Shown: one piece after another, positions 1 to 8,265 of the stretch
Layout: every line of letters begins with the position of its first letter
Position numbering within the stretch: position 1 is the stretch's first letter
From: Haladaptatus litoreus
GTDB lineage: Archaea; Halobacteriota; Halobacteria; Halobacteriales; Haladaptataceae
Assembly: GCF_900156425.1 (NCBI RefSeq)
Contig: NZ_FTNO01000003.1
Location: 186,001 to 250,000, forward strand
Direction of reading: 5' to 3'
DNA length: 64,000 nt
Translations under genes and position numbers: made by a program
Notes under the pieces: model-generated
What the model was told of the DNA's origin: nothing
Database searches by the model: none
Seen by the model: the letters and a program-made list of their open reading frames with translations, nothing else

Positions 1-108
1 GCCGGCCAACCCGGAAATCGCTGCGCTACTGCCGAGCGCGAGCCATTGTCTCCGTGTTAGCCCGTTGCTATCCGCGTCGCCACCGGAACCGTGGTTAGCG
101 TTAACCAT
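1..108 (-). CDS. Tat-exported lipoprotein, N-terminus only (cut by window edge)
   Basis: Only the first 36 codons lie in the window, read leftward from an ATG at 106-108. They translate to a short polar N-region followed by LTRRQWLALGSS and a small hydrophobic stretch ending ISGLAG. That is a twin-arginine signal leading towards a lipobox, the usual layout of haloarchaeal ABC-transporter substrate-binding lipoproteins. The gene is divergent from the SDR gene at 212 and next to the amino-sugar enzymes, so a binding protein for muropeptides or amino sugars is a reasonable inference. The mature domain is outside the window, so the family cannot be confirmed. Confidence 0.6.
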   Translation of the reverse strand, partial: MVNANHGSGGDADSNGLTRRQWLALGSSAAISGLAG

Positions 109-137
109 GCTCTATTCAAGAATAATGTAAATACTAC

Positions 138-150
138 TAAAATATTTCGG
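138..150 (+). promoter_or_regulatory. AT-rich TATA-like element upstream of the SDR gene
   Basis: An AT-rich tract (ctaaaatattt) lies about 65 bp before the SDR start, in the divergent region shared with the leftmost lipoprotein gene. A TACTAC half-site-like string precedes it at about 131-137, but the opposite arm of the palindrome seen at 22.8, 28.4 and 29.7 kb is missing. Confidence 0.35.
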
Positions 151-211
151 TGCCCTTACTGAACCAACCGGAGCGCAAGATAATTGCTACCCTGGTGGAA
201 ACAGAAAGAGC

Positions 212-1039
212 ATGAACCCCAGTGTATGCGACCGGAGCGGAGACATCGCTATCGTCACCGGAGCCAGCAACGGTATCGGAAACGCCGTCGCGCAGCAACT
301 CGCGGCTGCGAACGCCACCGTGGTCGTCGCCGACGTGGACGAAAATGGCGGCGAACGAACCGTCGCGGCCATCGAAGACGACGGCGGCACCGCCGAATTC
401 GTCCGCACCGACGTGAGCGATGCGACCGACGTTTCGACGTTAGTCGAGGCGACGATGGATGCCCACGGGAGCGTAGACGTCCTCGTGAACAACGCCGGCG
501 GCTCGTTCGACGACGGTAATCCCGACCGGGTGACCGAGGAGACGTGGGACCGAATCGTCGACGTGAACCTCAAAGGCCAGTTCCTCTGCGCTCGAGAGAC
601 GCTCCCGGCAATGGTCGAGTCCGGCGGCGGGTCGATGGTTCACGTGTCGTCGGTCAACGCCCGGATAGGAATCGGCCTCGCTGCGTACTCCATGTCGAAA
701 AACGGCGTCCTCGCACTCTCCCGAATCATCGCTACGCAGTACGGCCGCCACGGCGTCCGGTCGAACGCGGTCTGTCCGGGGAGCATCATCACCAACGCAT
801 CGAGCGAGAAGTTGACCACCGAGGGGCCGGTTCGGGAAGAGTGGCTCGACCAGTATCCGGTCGGTCGGTTCGGGCGTCCCGAAGACGTCGCCGCCGCCGT
901 CTCGTTTTTGACTTCGGAGATGGCGTCGTTCGTCACGGGAACCGAACTCGTCATCGACGGCGGTCTCACGGCCGGTCTTGACCAGCGACTCGAAACGATG
1001 ATGTACGATATCGACGAGCCAGCGACGCGCGATTACTGA
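212..1039 (+). CDS. SDR-family NAD(P)-dependent oxidoreductase
   Basis: A 275-aa classical short-chain dehydrogenase/reductase. It has the Rossmann motif TGASNGIG (residues 16-23), the NNAG motif after beta-4, the active-site YSMSK (Tyr159, Lys163) preceded by the catalytic Ser in HVSSVNA, and the C-terminal FVTGTELVIDGG signature. Asp in VVVADVD at the end of beta-2 suggests a preference for NAD(H). The substrate is unknown. Its place at the head of the AnmK/NamZ/NagZ cluster suggests a sugar or lactyl-sugar alcohol, which is inference only. The ATG at 212 gives a full-length protein; the long antisense ORF over this gene is a shadow. Confidence 0.88.
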   Translation: MNPSVCDRSGDIAIVTGASNGIGNAVAQQLAAANATVVVADVDENGGERTVAAIEDDGGTAEFVRTDVSDATDVSTLVEATMDAHGSVDVLVNNAGGSFDDGNPDRVTEETWDRIVDVNLKGQFLCARETLPAMVESGGGSMVHVSSVNARIGIGLAAYSMSKNGVLALSRIIATQYGRHGVRSNAVCPGSIITNASSEKLTTEGPVREEWLDQYPVGRFGRPEDVAAAVSFLTSEMASFVTGTELVIDGGLTAGLDQRLETMMYDIDEPATRDY

Positions 1040-1112
1040 CGACGCCGCACCGAACCGCCAAATGCCCGCTCGAAGTCGGTCTATAAGTAGTGGTGTGAGA
1101 AACAGTGTGTCG

Positions 1113-2087
1113 ATGAACTTCGAGGTTTGCCGACTCACTGACCACGGTGCAGTCTGTGCCGGCATCGACTGTTGGAATCGAACGTATCCGGATTTCTCGC
1201 TTCCGAACCGATTGGTGACCCAGAACATCTTCGCCCCCTTCGACGGTCTCGATGTGACGGCGTGGGGCGCGTTCTCGAAAAACACGCTTGTCGGCGTCAT
1301 GGTCGGAAAGCGACTCGTGAAGCAGATTCCCGACTACGACGGCTCAAAACAGGGATGGGTGAGCCTGCTCGCCGTCGATTCGACGGTCGAAGACACTACC
1401 GTCGCGGACGAACTGCTCGAAACGGTCGAACGAACCATGGCCAACCGAGGCGTCTCGAACCTTCGCGTCGGCGGCGACCCGGGCCAGTTCCTCCCTGGAC
1501 TTCCCACCGCGTTCACCGACCTCCGTGAGACGCTCACCGACCACGGCTTCGAATCCCGCGGCACCGTCCACGACCTACGGGGTGACATCGCGGCATTCGA
1601 CGCCCCAGAACGCATCGCTCAGGTCGGCGAGTCCTGGCCCGACCTGACTGTGGAACGGGTTGGCGCGGACGTTGACCCACTTTATTCGTTCCTCGCCGAC
1701 CAATTTCCCGGACGGTGGCGGTACGAGGCCGAGAACGTCTGTCGAGTTCCGGGCGGTGGCGACGACTACTGGCTACTTCGTCACGACGGCGAGCCAGTCG
1801 GATTCGCTCGGACGAACACGCCGGACGGCGGATACCGTGGCGCGAACGTCAACTGGGCGGCCCGCCTCGACGGTGCGACCTGCGGTATCGGCCCCCTCGG
1901 CGTCCACGAATCCTATCGCGGTCGTAGCTGGGGGCTTTGGATGATCGCCTCCATCGTCGAACGCTACCGCGACGCCGGATACGAACGGATGGTCATCGAC
2001 TGGACGGGGCTGCTGGAGTACTATCAGAAACTCGGCTTCGAACCATGGATCGAGTACGAGACCCTCGTCAAGGAGTTAGAGGCGTGA
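1113..2087 (+). CDS. GNAT-family N-acetyltransferase
   Basis: A 324-aa protein read from the ATG at 1113 (MNFEVCRLTDHG); the 17 residues before it do not look like protein and a possible TATA lies at about 1079-1089. The length fits a tandem GNAT fold. The C-terminal half holds the acetyl-CoA site region GPLGVHESYRGRSWGLWMI (Q/RxxGxG-like), followed by a helix-strand and the typical ending YQKLGFEPW. GNATs move acetyl from acetyl-CoA to an amine. Between an SDR and AnmK, an amino sugar or amino-acid acceptor is plausible but unproven. The stop overlaps the anmK start by 4 nt (GTGA), indicating translational coupling. Confidence 0.8.
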   Translation: MNFEVCRLTDHGAVCAGIDCWNRTYPDFSLPNRLVTQNIFAPFDGLDVTAWGAFSKNTLVGVMVGKRLVKQIPDYDGSKQGWVSLLAVDSTVEDTTVADELLETVERTMANRGVSNLRVGGDPGQFLPGLPTAFTDLRETLTDHGFESRGTVHDLRGDIAAFDAPERIAQVGESWPDLTVERVGADVDPLYSFLADQFPGRWRYEAENVCRVPGGGDDYWLLRHDGEPVGFARTNTPDGGYRGANVNWAARLDGATCGIGPLGVHESYRGRSWGLWMIASIVERYRDAGYERMVIDWTGLLEYYQKLGFEPWIEYETLVKELEA

Positions 2088-3298
2088 ACAACGGTGACAC
2101 GGGGGACGTCGGAGTTGACGCTTACCCGAACGAGCGCGTCGTCATCGGTCTCATGTCGGGGACATCGCTCGACGGCGTGGACGCCGCTTGCTGTCGAATC
2201 CGGCGCGACGGTGACGGCCCACGCGATTACGACGTGGCCGTCGAGTCGTTCGTCACGCATCCATACGACGCCACATTTCGAGAGCGCATCGCGGCCGTCT
2301 GCGGCGAGTCCGGAACCGTCGCGGAAGTGTGTAAGTTGAACGTCGCCCTCGGCGCGGTGTTTGCTGCCGCCGCCGGGGACGCTGCCGATGCCGCCGACCG
2401 TGCGCTCGCGGACGTCGACCTCATCGGCTCGCACGGTCAAACCGTTCGACACGTTCCGGAACCGCAGGCGCTCCCCGTCGGTGACAGCCGGTTGCGCTCG
2501 ACGCTGCAAATCGGTGACGGCAGCGTCATCGCCGAACGAACCGGCGTGCCGACGGTGGCGGATTTCCGAACGGCAGATATCGCGGCCGGCGGACACGGTG
2601 CGCCGCTCGTTCCGTTCGCCGACGTGGCGTTGCTCGCTGCCACCGACCGGTTTCGAGTCGCTCAGAACATCGGCGGTATCGCCAACTGCACAGCCCTCCC
2701 CCCGGATTCGAACCGCGGGAACGTGCGCGCCTTCGACACGGGACCGGGAAACATGGTCATCGATGGCGTCGTAGAACTGCTAACCGACGGCGAACGGACG
2801 TACGACAAAGACGGTCACCTCGCTCGTGCGGGAACCATCGAAGAAACCGTGCTCGACGAGTGCCTGCGTGGGGAGTACTTCCGCGCCGAACCGCCGAAAT
2901 CGACCGGGCGCGAACGGTTCGGTCGCGCGTACGCTCGTGATTTTCTGGCGGCGTGTCGTGCGCGAAACTGCGCCGACGAAGACGTGGTCGCCACCGCAAC
3001 CGCGCTGACGGCACACTCGATAGCGGACGCGTACCGGCGGTTCCTCCCGCGAATGCCCGACGAAGTCGTCATCTCCGGCGGCGGTGCATACAACTCGACG
3101 CTGGTTGGGATGCTCGACGACGCGGTGGACGCCGACGTTCGAACCGTCGAGGAGTACGGTATCGGTGCCGACGCCAAGGAGGCGGTGGCGTTTGCGCTGC
3201 TCGCCGCCGCCGCGATGGATGGCGTTCCGAACAACGTTCCCAGCGCCACCGGCGCGTCCCGTCACATCGTCATGGGGAAACGCTGTTCCCCGACCTGA
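2084..3298 (+). CDS. anmK: 1,6-anhydro-N-acetylmuramic acid kinase AnmK
   Basis: About 404 aa from a GTG at 2084 that overlaps the stop of the upstream GNAT. The protein opens with VVIGLMSGTSLDGVDAACC, the AnmK hallmark. Other family blocks are IGSHGQTVRH, the substrate loop DFRTADIAAGGHGAPLVPF, NIGGIAN, FDTGPGN and the C-terminal nucleotide loop VISGGGAYN, as in the ASKHA kinase fold. In bacteria AnmK hydrolyses the 1,6-anhydro ring and phosphorylates it to MurNAc-6-phosphate during peptidoglycan recycling. Its presence in an archaeon points to scavenging of bacterial wall fragments, supported by NamZ and NagZ nearby. No MurQ etherase is visible for the next step. Length matches bacterial homologues. 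Confidence 0.93.
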   Translation: MNNGDTGDVGVDAYPNERVVIGLMSGTSLDGVDAACCRIRRDGDGPRDYDVAVESFVTHPYDATFRERIAAVCGESGTVAEVCKLNVALGAVFAAAAGDAADAADRALADVDLIGSHGQTVRHVPEPQALPVGDSRLRSTLQIGDGSVIAERTGVPTVADFRTADIAAGGHGAPLVPFADVALLAATDRFRVAQNIGGIANCTALPPDSNRGNVRAFDTGPGNMVIDGVVELLTDGERTYDKDGHLARAGTIEETVLDECLRGEYFRAEPPKSTGRERFGRAYARDFLAACRARNCADEDVVATATALTAHSIADAYRRFLPRMPDEVVISGGGAYNSTLVGMLDDAVDADVRTVEEYGIGADAKEAVAFALLAAAAMDGVPNNVPSATGASRHIVMGKRCSPT

Positions 3299-3809
3299 GG
3301 TCTCTTTTTTGTTCCGCTGAACTGCCGTAGCTGTCCCTGACAACCGTAAGGATCGACCCGCCGGCCGAGCGTCGGCTGATGTGGTTATACTGGTCGTTTC
3401 GAACTGGTCAAAAATGATTTTCCCGCTCTGTGTCACCGTTGGCCACACCAAATCGGTTCGAGGGCGAATCTAGAGCCCTTTCGGACTTTCATTACACAAC
3501 TAGTTTTGTAATACCTATTACCGGGTACGGTAACCGTTCTTTTATCGGACGAGATGCCTCAAAACAGACGTTTACGGACGTTGCAAAGCCGTTTCGGCTA
3601 GGTCGAAACGGATGGTTGCTCGCGAGCGGACGCTAGAACGCAGCGACAATCAGATTCACGGTCGTATCCTTCACGAAATACGTTTCGAGCCTCTCGAACC
3701 AAACTGGAGCGATGGCACTCCACCAGCCGCGGCTTATCCTAAACAGAAATGTGACGCCTAACTCGACGAACGTCGGGACGGCACAGCGACGGAACAGAGA
3801 AAGGCGACG
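3299..3809. other. 510-bp gap between convergent genes with two near-perfect palindromes
   Basis: No convincing gene lies between anmK and the HAD gene, which end facing each other. Two palindromes stand out. One is 20 bp at 3492-3511 (TTACACAACT/AGTTTTGTAA, one mismatch) and the other is TTACC-N6-GGTAA at 3518-3533. An AT-rich stretch (cttttatcgg) follows at about 3539. Such sites are expected near promoters, so an unannotated small RNA or short gene starting near 3550 is possible. A 68-codon ORF over it is unlike any family I know. Confidence 0.3.
3305..3310 (+). terminator. Oligo-T tract after anmK
   Basis: A run of six T begins 7 nt after the anmK stop, the usual form of an archaeal intrinsic terminator. 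No stem-loop is required. Confidence 0.45.
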
Positions 3810-4496
3810 CTACTCGGACGGGTCGGAAACGACACCAGAGAGATCGTGGAGGTCTGTGAGCGACGATACTTCGTGTGTGGGGGCTTCGGGGAGTGCGTAG
3901 CCCTCGCGGTGCGACCGACGGACGAATACCGAGTCGAGTCCGGCAGCGTGTGCGGCAACGACGTCGCAGGCACTGTCGCCAATATACAGGCCGTTCGACC
4001 CGTCGAGGTCGGCCATGGCTAGTTCGAGGTAGTAGGTGTCCGGTTTCGTTCGTCGGAATCCGTCCACCGTCGGTGTTCGCCCATACACTGCGTCGAAGGA
4101 GTCTTCGAAGCCGAAATGCGTCAGGAGGTACTCGACGGTCGCATGCTGGTTGCTGCTGACGACGCCCATGTCGTGGGTGTCGGCCAGTTTGGAAAGAACG
4201 CGACAATCGTCGTACAGGCGACGCTCGCCGCTGTCCATCATAGCACACTGGAGGCGCGACGCGTTGCGCTCGCGCTTCGGCCAGAACGTCTCGAACTCGA
4301 TGCCGTGTTCGGCACACGCTCGTCGCATGTCCTCGACCGTCGCGCCCGAGATGAACGCGTCGAGGTCGGCGTCCGCGGGCGCGACGCCGAACACCTCGAA
4401 GGTGCTCGCGACTGCTCGCCGATAGACTTCGGGGTGTTCAGGGGGGAAATCCAGCAACACGCCGTCCATGTCGAACAGGAGCGCGTCGTAAGTCAT
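3810..4496 (-). CDS. HAD-superfamily phosphatase (candidate sugar phosphatase)
   Basis: A 228-aa HAD hydrolase. Motif I is LLFDMDGVLLDF near the N-terminus (nucleophile Asp and acid/base Asp), motif II is VVSSNQ, motif III is the Lys in RTKPDTYY, and motif IV is YIGDSACDVVAAHAAG. A helical cap domain lies between motifs I and II (about residues 20-90), as in phosphoglycolate-phosphatase-like enzymes. Such enzymes hydrolyse small phosphomonoesters. In Pseudomonas the HAD enzyme MupP dephosphorylates MurNAc-6-phosphate, the AnmK product. The position here, convergent with anmK, makes that an attractive but untested role; 2-phosphoglycolate is the default alternative. Confidence 0.85.
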   Translation of the reverse strand: MTYDALLFDMDGVLLDFPPEHPEVYRRAVASTFEVFGVAPADADLDAFISGATVEDMRRACAEHGIEFETFWPKRERNASRLQCAMMDSGERRLYDDCRVLSKLADTHDMGVVSSNQHATVEYLLTHFGFEDSFDAVYGRTPTVDGFRRTKPDTYYLELAMADLDGSNGLYIGDSACDVVAAHAAGLDSVFVRRSHREGYALPEAPTHEVSSLTDLHDLSGVVSDPSE

Positions 4497-4584
4497 TGCT
4501 ACATCGTAGCGACGGACGCAGTAAATAGGTTATCAGTTGCGACAGTCCGAGCAGTTAAGAGGGTTCACCCGCCACTTCGGCAGG

Positions 4585-5634
4585 ATGACGAACTCGATGC
4601 AAAAAACGGACGACACACTCGACGCGTTTCTAGCGCGTGGTCTCGACGAGGCCGTCTATCCCGGTGCCGTAGCCGCGGTCGGCACCGCCGATGGTATCGG
4701 CAAAATCGCCGCCGCCGGTCGGAGAGACCCCGAGCGCGACGACGCGATGACCCGGACCACGGTCTTCGACGCCGCCTCGCTTACGAAACCGGTCATAACG
4801 GCGACGACTGCGCTCTCACTCGTCGAATCGGGTGTCGTCGCCCTCTCGGACGAGCTTCATCGCTACCTTCCCGAATTAGAAGGCCACCGACGCGGCGAGA
4901 TTCGATTGCTCGAACTGCTCACACACAGTTCGGGCCTGCAACCGTACGCCTTCTCGAAATCGTGGGATTCGCCGTCCGACGTGTTTGACGGCCTCCGCGA
5001 CCGCTCGCTTCTCGAAGCCGAACCCGGAACCCGATACGAGTACAGTTGTCTCAACTTCGTTTATCTGGCCGAGGCACTCAGACGCGCCACCGACCGGTCA
5101 CTCGCCGACCTCGCCGAGACGCACGTCTTTGACCCAGTCGGGATGAACGCTTCGTGCCTCGGGCCGACCGACGAGGCGAATCTCGCAGCGACCTACTGTC
5201 ACGAACATCGAGACCGCACGTTGCGGGGCGAGGTTCACGATCCGCTGGGGTGGGCGATGGACGGCGACAGCGGGAACGCCGGCCTGTTCACGACGGTCGA
5301 CGACCTCGCGGCGTTCGCACGAAGCTACCTCGTCGCGGACGGAACAGTCCTTTCGGCGGCAACCGTCGAGCGGTTGCAAGACGACTGGCTGCCGGACTGC
5401 GCCGACCGCCACAGCCTCGGCTGGCGACTCGCCGATGGAACCTATCCCGCTCCGAACTGGTCGCGTCGTGGACTCGGCCACACCGGCTACACCGGCACGT
5501 CGCTGTGGCTCGACCACGACCGCGACCGGTTCGCCGTGCTCCTCACCAATCAAGTCTACGACGGGAAGGACACAGGTCTCATCCGATTTCGCGAGCGGTT
5601 CCACGCGATGGTCGCCGCCGGACGCTTCGATTGA
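4585..5634 (+). CDS. Beta-lactamase-fold serine hydrolase (AmiE-like candidate)
   Basis: A 349-aa serine hydrolase of the beta-lactamase/DD-peptidase superfamily. Motif 1 is SLTK (Ser65, Lys68), motif 2 is YSC at residue 153 (Tyr kept, third position not the usual Asn) and motif 3 is HTG (299) in place of KTG. HTG is typical of class C-like esterases and amidases. ATG 4585 is chosen because the 16 codons before it are not family-like. No signal peptide is seen. In Bacillus subtilis the same superfamily supplies AmiE, a muramyl-L-alanine amidase encoded beside NagZ and NamZ, as here. A peptide-trimming amidase is the best hypothesis; an esterase is the alternative. Confidence 0.85.
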   Translation: MTNSMQKTDDTLDAFLARGLDEAVYPGAVAAVGTADGIGKIAAAGRRDPERDDAMTRTTVFDAASLTKPVITATTALSLVESGVVALSDELHRYLPELEGHRRGEIRLLELLTHSSGLQPYAFSKSWDSPSDVFDGLRDRSLLEAEPGTRYEYSCLNFVYLAEALRRATDRSLADLAETHVFDPVGMNASCLGPTDEANLAATYCHEHRDRTLRGEVHDPLGWAMDGDSGNAGLFTTVDDLAAFARSYLVADGTVLSAATVERLQDDWLPDCADRHSLGWRLADGTYPAPNWSRRGLGHTGYTGTSLWLDHDRDRFAVLLTNQVYDGKDTGLIRFRERFHAMVAAGRFD

Positions 5635-5755
5635 CGGCGACCGTGCTCCGTACGTGGTTACGTCTCCGTCTGGTCACTTACACAGACTGATTCATCACCG
5701 AAACCGCCGGTGAGTAATCGAGCGTGTTTCGACCGAACATTCGCCACGACCGGGC

Positions 5756-5766
5756 AATATTTATTA
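5756..5766 (+). promoter_or_regulatory. TATA box of the 5789 gene
   Basis: The tract aatatttatta lies 23-33 bp before the ATG at 5789, the spacing expected for a leaderless archaeal transcript. It supports 5789 over an upstream TTG. The same gcaatattt-type box precedes namZ. Confidence 0.55.
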
Positions 5767-5788
5767 CGAGCCGCGTATCTTGGGTGAT

Positions 5789-6964
5789 ATGGTCGCAGTC
5801 TGGAGCTATCCGTGGCGACTGCTCTCGCAGGACCCTGTCGAGACGCGACAGGAGTTCGCCGAGCTGGGCGTGACGAGCGTCACTGTCGCCGCGCACTATC
5901 ACTCCATCCGAACGCTTGACCCGCGTTCGGACGACGGTCTGTTCGAATCGTACGAAGGTGGTTGCTACTTCGACCCCGACCGAGACGCGTTCGCCGACAC
6001 GCGAATCGACCCGCCAGTGAACGAAGTCACCGGTTACGACGACCCGTTCGGGGCAGTCGTTGAGACGCTTCGAGAAGGGGGAATCGACGTGAACGCGTGG
6101 CTGGTTTGTTTTCACAACTCGAAGCTCGGAGCAGACAACCCAGAGTTCGGCGTTCAGAGCGCGTTTGGCGACACACACGACCACGCGTTCTGTCCATCCC
6201 ACGACGACGTCTCGGCGTATTTCGAGGGCGTCGTGCGCTCGCTTGCCGACTACGATATCGAAGCCGTCAATCTCGAATCGCTCGGATTTCCGAGCGTCTT
6301 CCACGGCCACGGCGCGACGTTCGGTCACGCGAAAAACCACGTCGTCACCAACGCCGCCGAGGAGATACTCGTTTCCCAGTGTTTCTGTTCGGCGTGTCGG
6401 GAGCGAGCGGCAGACCATCCCGTGGATTTCGAACGGGCCAAAGATGTCGTCCGAGACGTTGTCCGAGACGTGCTAAGCGAGCCGACGCCGCAGGTCAGCT
6501 CGCTCAAGCATCTCACCGAAACCCGCCCCGTTTTGGCGGAGTTGTTCGATTTCCGAGCGTCGGTCATCGACGAATTTCTGGCGGGCGTGGCGGCCGCCAG
6601 CGGCGACGTCGAACTCACCTACTCCGCGTCGGACGGTCTCGGCCGTGACCCGAACGACGGATGGCCCGCTGGCGTCGTCCTCGACCGGGTTCGAACCCAT
6701 TTGGACCGTATCGTGGCGCTTTGTTACACCGACGATCCCGATGTCGCCCGCCGACGCGTCCGACGCTATCGGGACGCGGTCGAGATACCCGTCGACGCCG
6801 GAGTTACCCTCGACCCTGGCATGGTCGGGTCCGAGTCGGAGTGGAGAACGGTCGTCGACAGCGTCCGAGACCTCGCCGACGACGTGCACGTCTACAACCA
6901 CTCGCTGATGAGCGAGGGCCACCGCGAGTGGTTCGACGTGACCACCCCCCACGCCCAGCAGTGA
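5789..6964 (+). CDS. Unassigned TIM-barrel-like protein in the muropeptide cluster
   Basis: A 391-aa soluble protein with no signal peptide. I cannot name its family with confidence. Repeated strand-like segments such as LGVTSVTVAAHYHSIR, GIDVNAWLVCFHNS, IEAVNLESLGFPS and VELTYSASDGLGRD, alternating with helices, resemble a (beta/alpha)8 barrel like those of hypothetical glycosidase-like families. Conserved-looking features are a His pair (HYHS), a Glu in VNLESLGF and a Cys pair (QCFCSACRE) that could bind metal. It is sandwiched between the serine hydrolase and namZ on the same strand, so a role in processing a MurNAc derivative is inferred from position only. Confidence 0.65.
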   Translation: MVAVWSYPWRLLSQDPVETRQEFAELGVTSVTVAAHYHSIRTLDPRSDDGLFESYEGGCYFDPDRDAFADTRIDPPVNEVTGYDDPFGAVVETLREGGIDVNAWLVCFHNSKLGADNPEFGVQSAFGDTHDHAFCPSHDDVSAYFEGVVRSLADYDIEAVNLESLGFPSVFHGHGATFGHAKNHVVTNAAEEILVSQCFCSACRERAADHPVDFERAKDVVRDVVRDVLSEPTPQVSSLKHLTETRPVLAELFDFRASVIDEFLAGVAAASGDVELTYSASDGLGRDPNDGWPAGVVLDRVRTHLDRIVALCYTDDPDVARRRVRRYRDAVEIPVDAGVTLDPGMVGSESEWRTVVDSVRDLADDVHVYNHSLMSEGHREWFDVTTPHAQQ

Positions 6965-7059
6965 CGAAACCCTGACCGAGAGTCCGACCGAAATCATACA
7001 GTTGCGTGCGAATCGTGGCGGGACGATGTGGCCGTTCACCGCGAATGGCACAGTCACAC

Positions 7060-7070
7060 AATATTTTTTA
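7060..7070 (+). promoter_or_regulatory. TATA box of namZ
   Basis: The tract aatatttttta sits about 25-35 bp before the namZ ATG at 7095, consistent with a leaderless mRNA and with rejecting the longer upstream reading frame. Confidence 0.55.
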
Positions 7071-7094
7071 AACCCTCAATACATTGCCAAAGAT

Positions 7095-8261
7095 ATGGTT
7101 CGACTGGGCGTAGAACGATTACTAGACGAGCGGGCCGACGTGGTCGAGGGCGACCGACTTGGTCTCATCACGAACCCGTCGGGGACTGACAGCGATCTCA
7201 CCCCGACCATCGACCTGCTCAACGACCGCGACGCATTCGACCTCCGGAAGCTGTTCGGGCCGGAACACGGTATCAGGGGCGATGTGCAGGCAGGCGTGAA
7301 AGTCGACGACAGTACCGATGACCGAACCGGACTTCCGGTCAAGAGCCTCTACGGCGAACAGCGGAGACTCAGACCCGAGATGCTGGCGGACATCGACACC
7401 GTCGTCTACGACATGCAGGACGTCGGTTGTCGGTTCTACACGCTCATCTACACGCTGGCGTACGCCCTCGAAGGGACTGCCGAGGCCAACAAACGCATCG
7501 TTGTCCTCGACCGACCGAATCCCATCTCGCCGCTACCGGTTACCGGCAACCGAATCGGCGAGGAGTTCTCCTCGTTCGTCGGCGGCTACGAACTCCCCAT
7601 CGTCCACGGGTTGACCATCGGCGAGTTGGCGACGTACCTCAACGAGGAATTCGATATCGGTGCGGATCTCGATGTCGTCGAGATGCGCGACTGGTCGCGG
7701 TCGGACTGGTTCTCGGACACCGGCCTCCCGTGGGTGTACCCGTCACCGAACATGCCAACCCCGGGAACGGCGACGCTGTACCCCGGTATGTGTTTCTTCG
7801 AAGGCACGAACCTCTCGGAAGGCCGCGGGACGACCAAACCGTTCGAACTCGTCGGTGCGCCGTGGGTCGATGCCGACGCGTGGGCAACGGAGCTATCAGA
7901 ACAGGGCCTCAAGGGGGTCGCGTTCCGTCCGGCATACTTCTCGCCGACTTTCTCGAAACACGAGCGTGAGAACGTCACCGGCGTACAAGTCCACGTTCTT
8001 GACCGCGACGCGGTCAACCCCGTGACGGTCGGTCTCACGGTTCTGGCGTCCGCGTTCATGACCGACGACCAGTGCGAGTGGATAGAGTACGACGACGGTT
8101 TCTTCGTCGATAAGCTGGCGGGGGGGAGCTATCTCCGCGAGACGATAGACGACGCAGACACCGCGAGCGAGCCGATTGACATCGCAGCGGAGATTACAGA
8201 GCACTGGGAAGATGACCTTGCCGAGTTCGCCGATGTACGAGGGAACTACCGCCGATACTGA
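7095..8261 (+). CDS. namZ: NamZ-type exo-beta-N-acetylmuramidase (DUF1343)
   Basis: About 388 aa matching the DUF1343/YbbC family. Recognisable blocks, in order, are GLITNPSGTD near the N-terminus, KLFGPEHGIRGDVQAG, VVYDMQDVGCRFYTLIYTL, VLDRPNPI, PIVHGLTIGELA, PSPNMPTPGTATLYPGMCFFEGTNLSEGRGT and a C-terminal substrate domain. In Bacillus, NamZ removes MurNAc from non-reducing ends of peptide-free glycan. Start 7095 (MVRLGVERLL) fits the family start and a TATA box; the 31 codons before it are discarded. There is no signal peptide, unlike the secreted Bacillus enzyme, so action on imported fragments is inferred. nagZ starts 4 bp after its stop. Confidence 0.92.
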   Translation: MVRLGVERLLDERADVVEGDRLGLITNPSGTDSDLTPTIDLLNDRDAFDLRKLFGPEHGIRGDVQAGVKVDDSTDDRTGLPVKSLYGEQRRLRPEMLADIDTVVYDMQDVGCRFYTLIYTLAYALEGTAEANKRIVVLDRPNPISPLPVTGNRIGEEFSSFVGGYELPIVHGLTIGELATYLNEEFDIGADLDVVEMRDWSRSDWFSDTGLPWVYPSPNMPTPGTATLYPGMCFFEGTNLSEGRGTTKPFELVGAPWVDADAWATELSEQGLKGVAFRPAYFSPTFSKHERENVTGVQVHVLDRDAVNPVTVGLTVLASAFMTDDQCEWIEYDDGFFVDKLAGGSYLRETIDDADTASEPIDIAAEITEHWEDDLAEFADVRGNYRRY

Positions 8262-8265
8262 CCAG

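Noticed and set aside
440..1300. 286-codon minus-strand ORF over the SDR gene
   Set aside because: It is antisense to a complete SDR with all catalytic motifs, and long antisense frames are expected from GC-rich codon bias.
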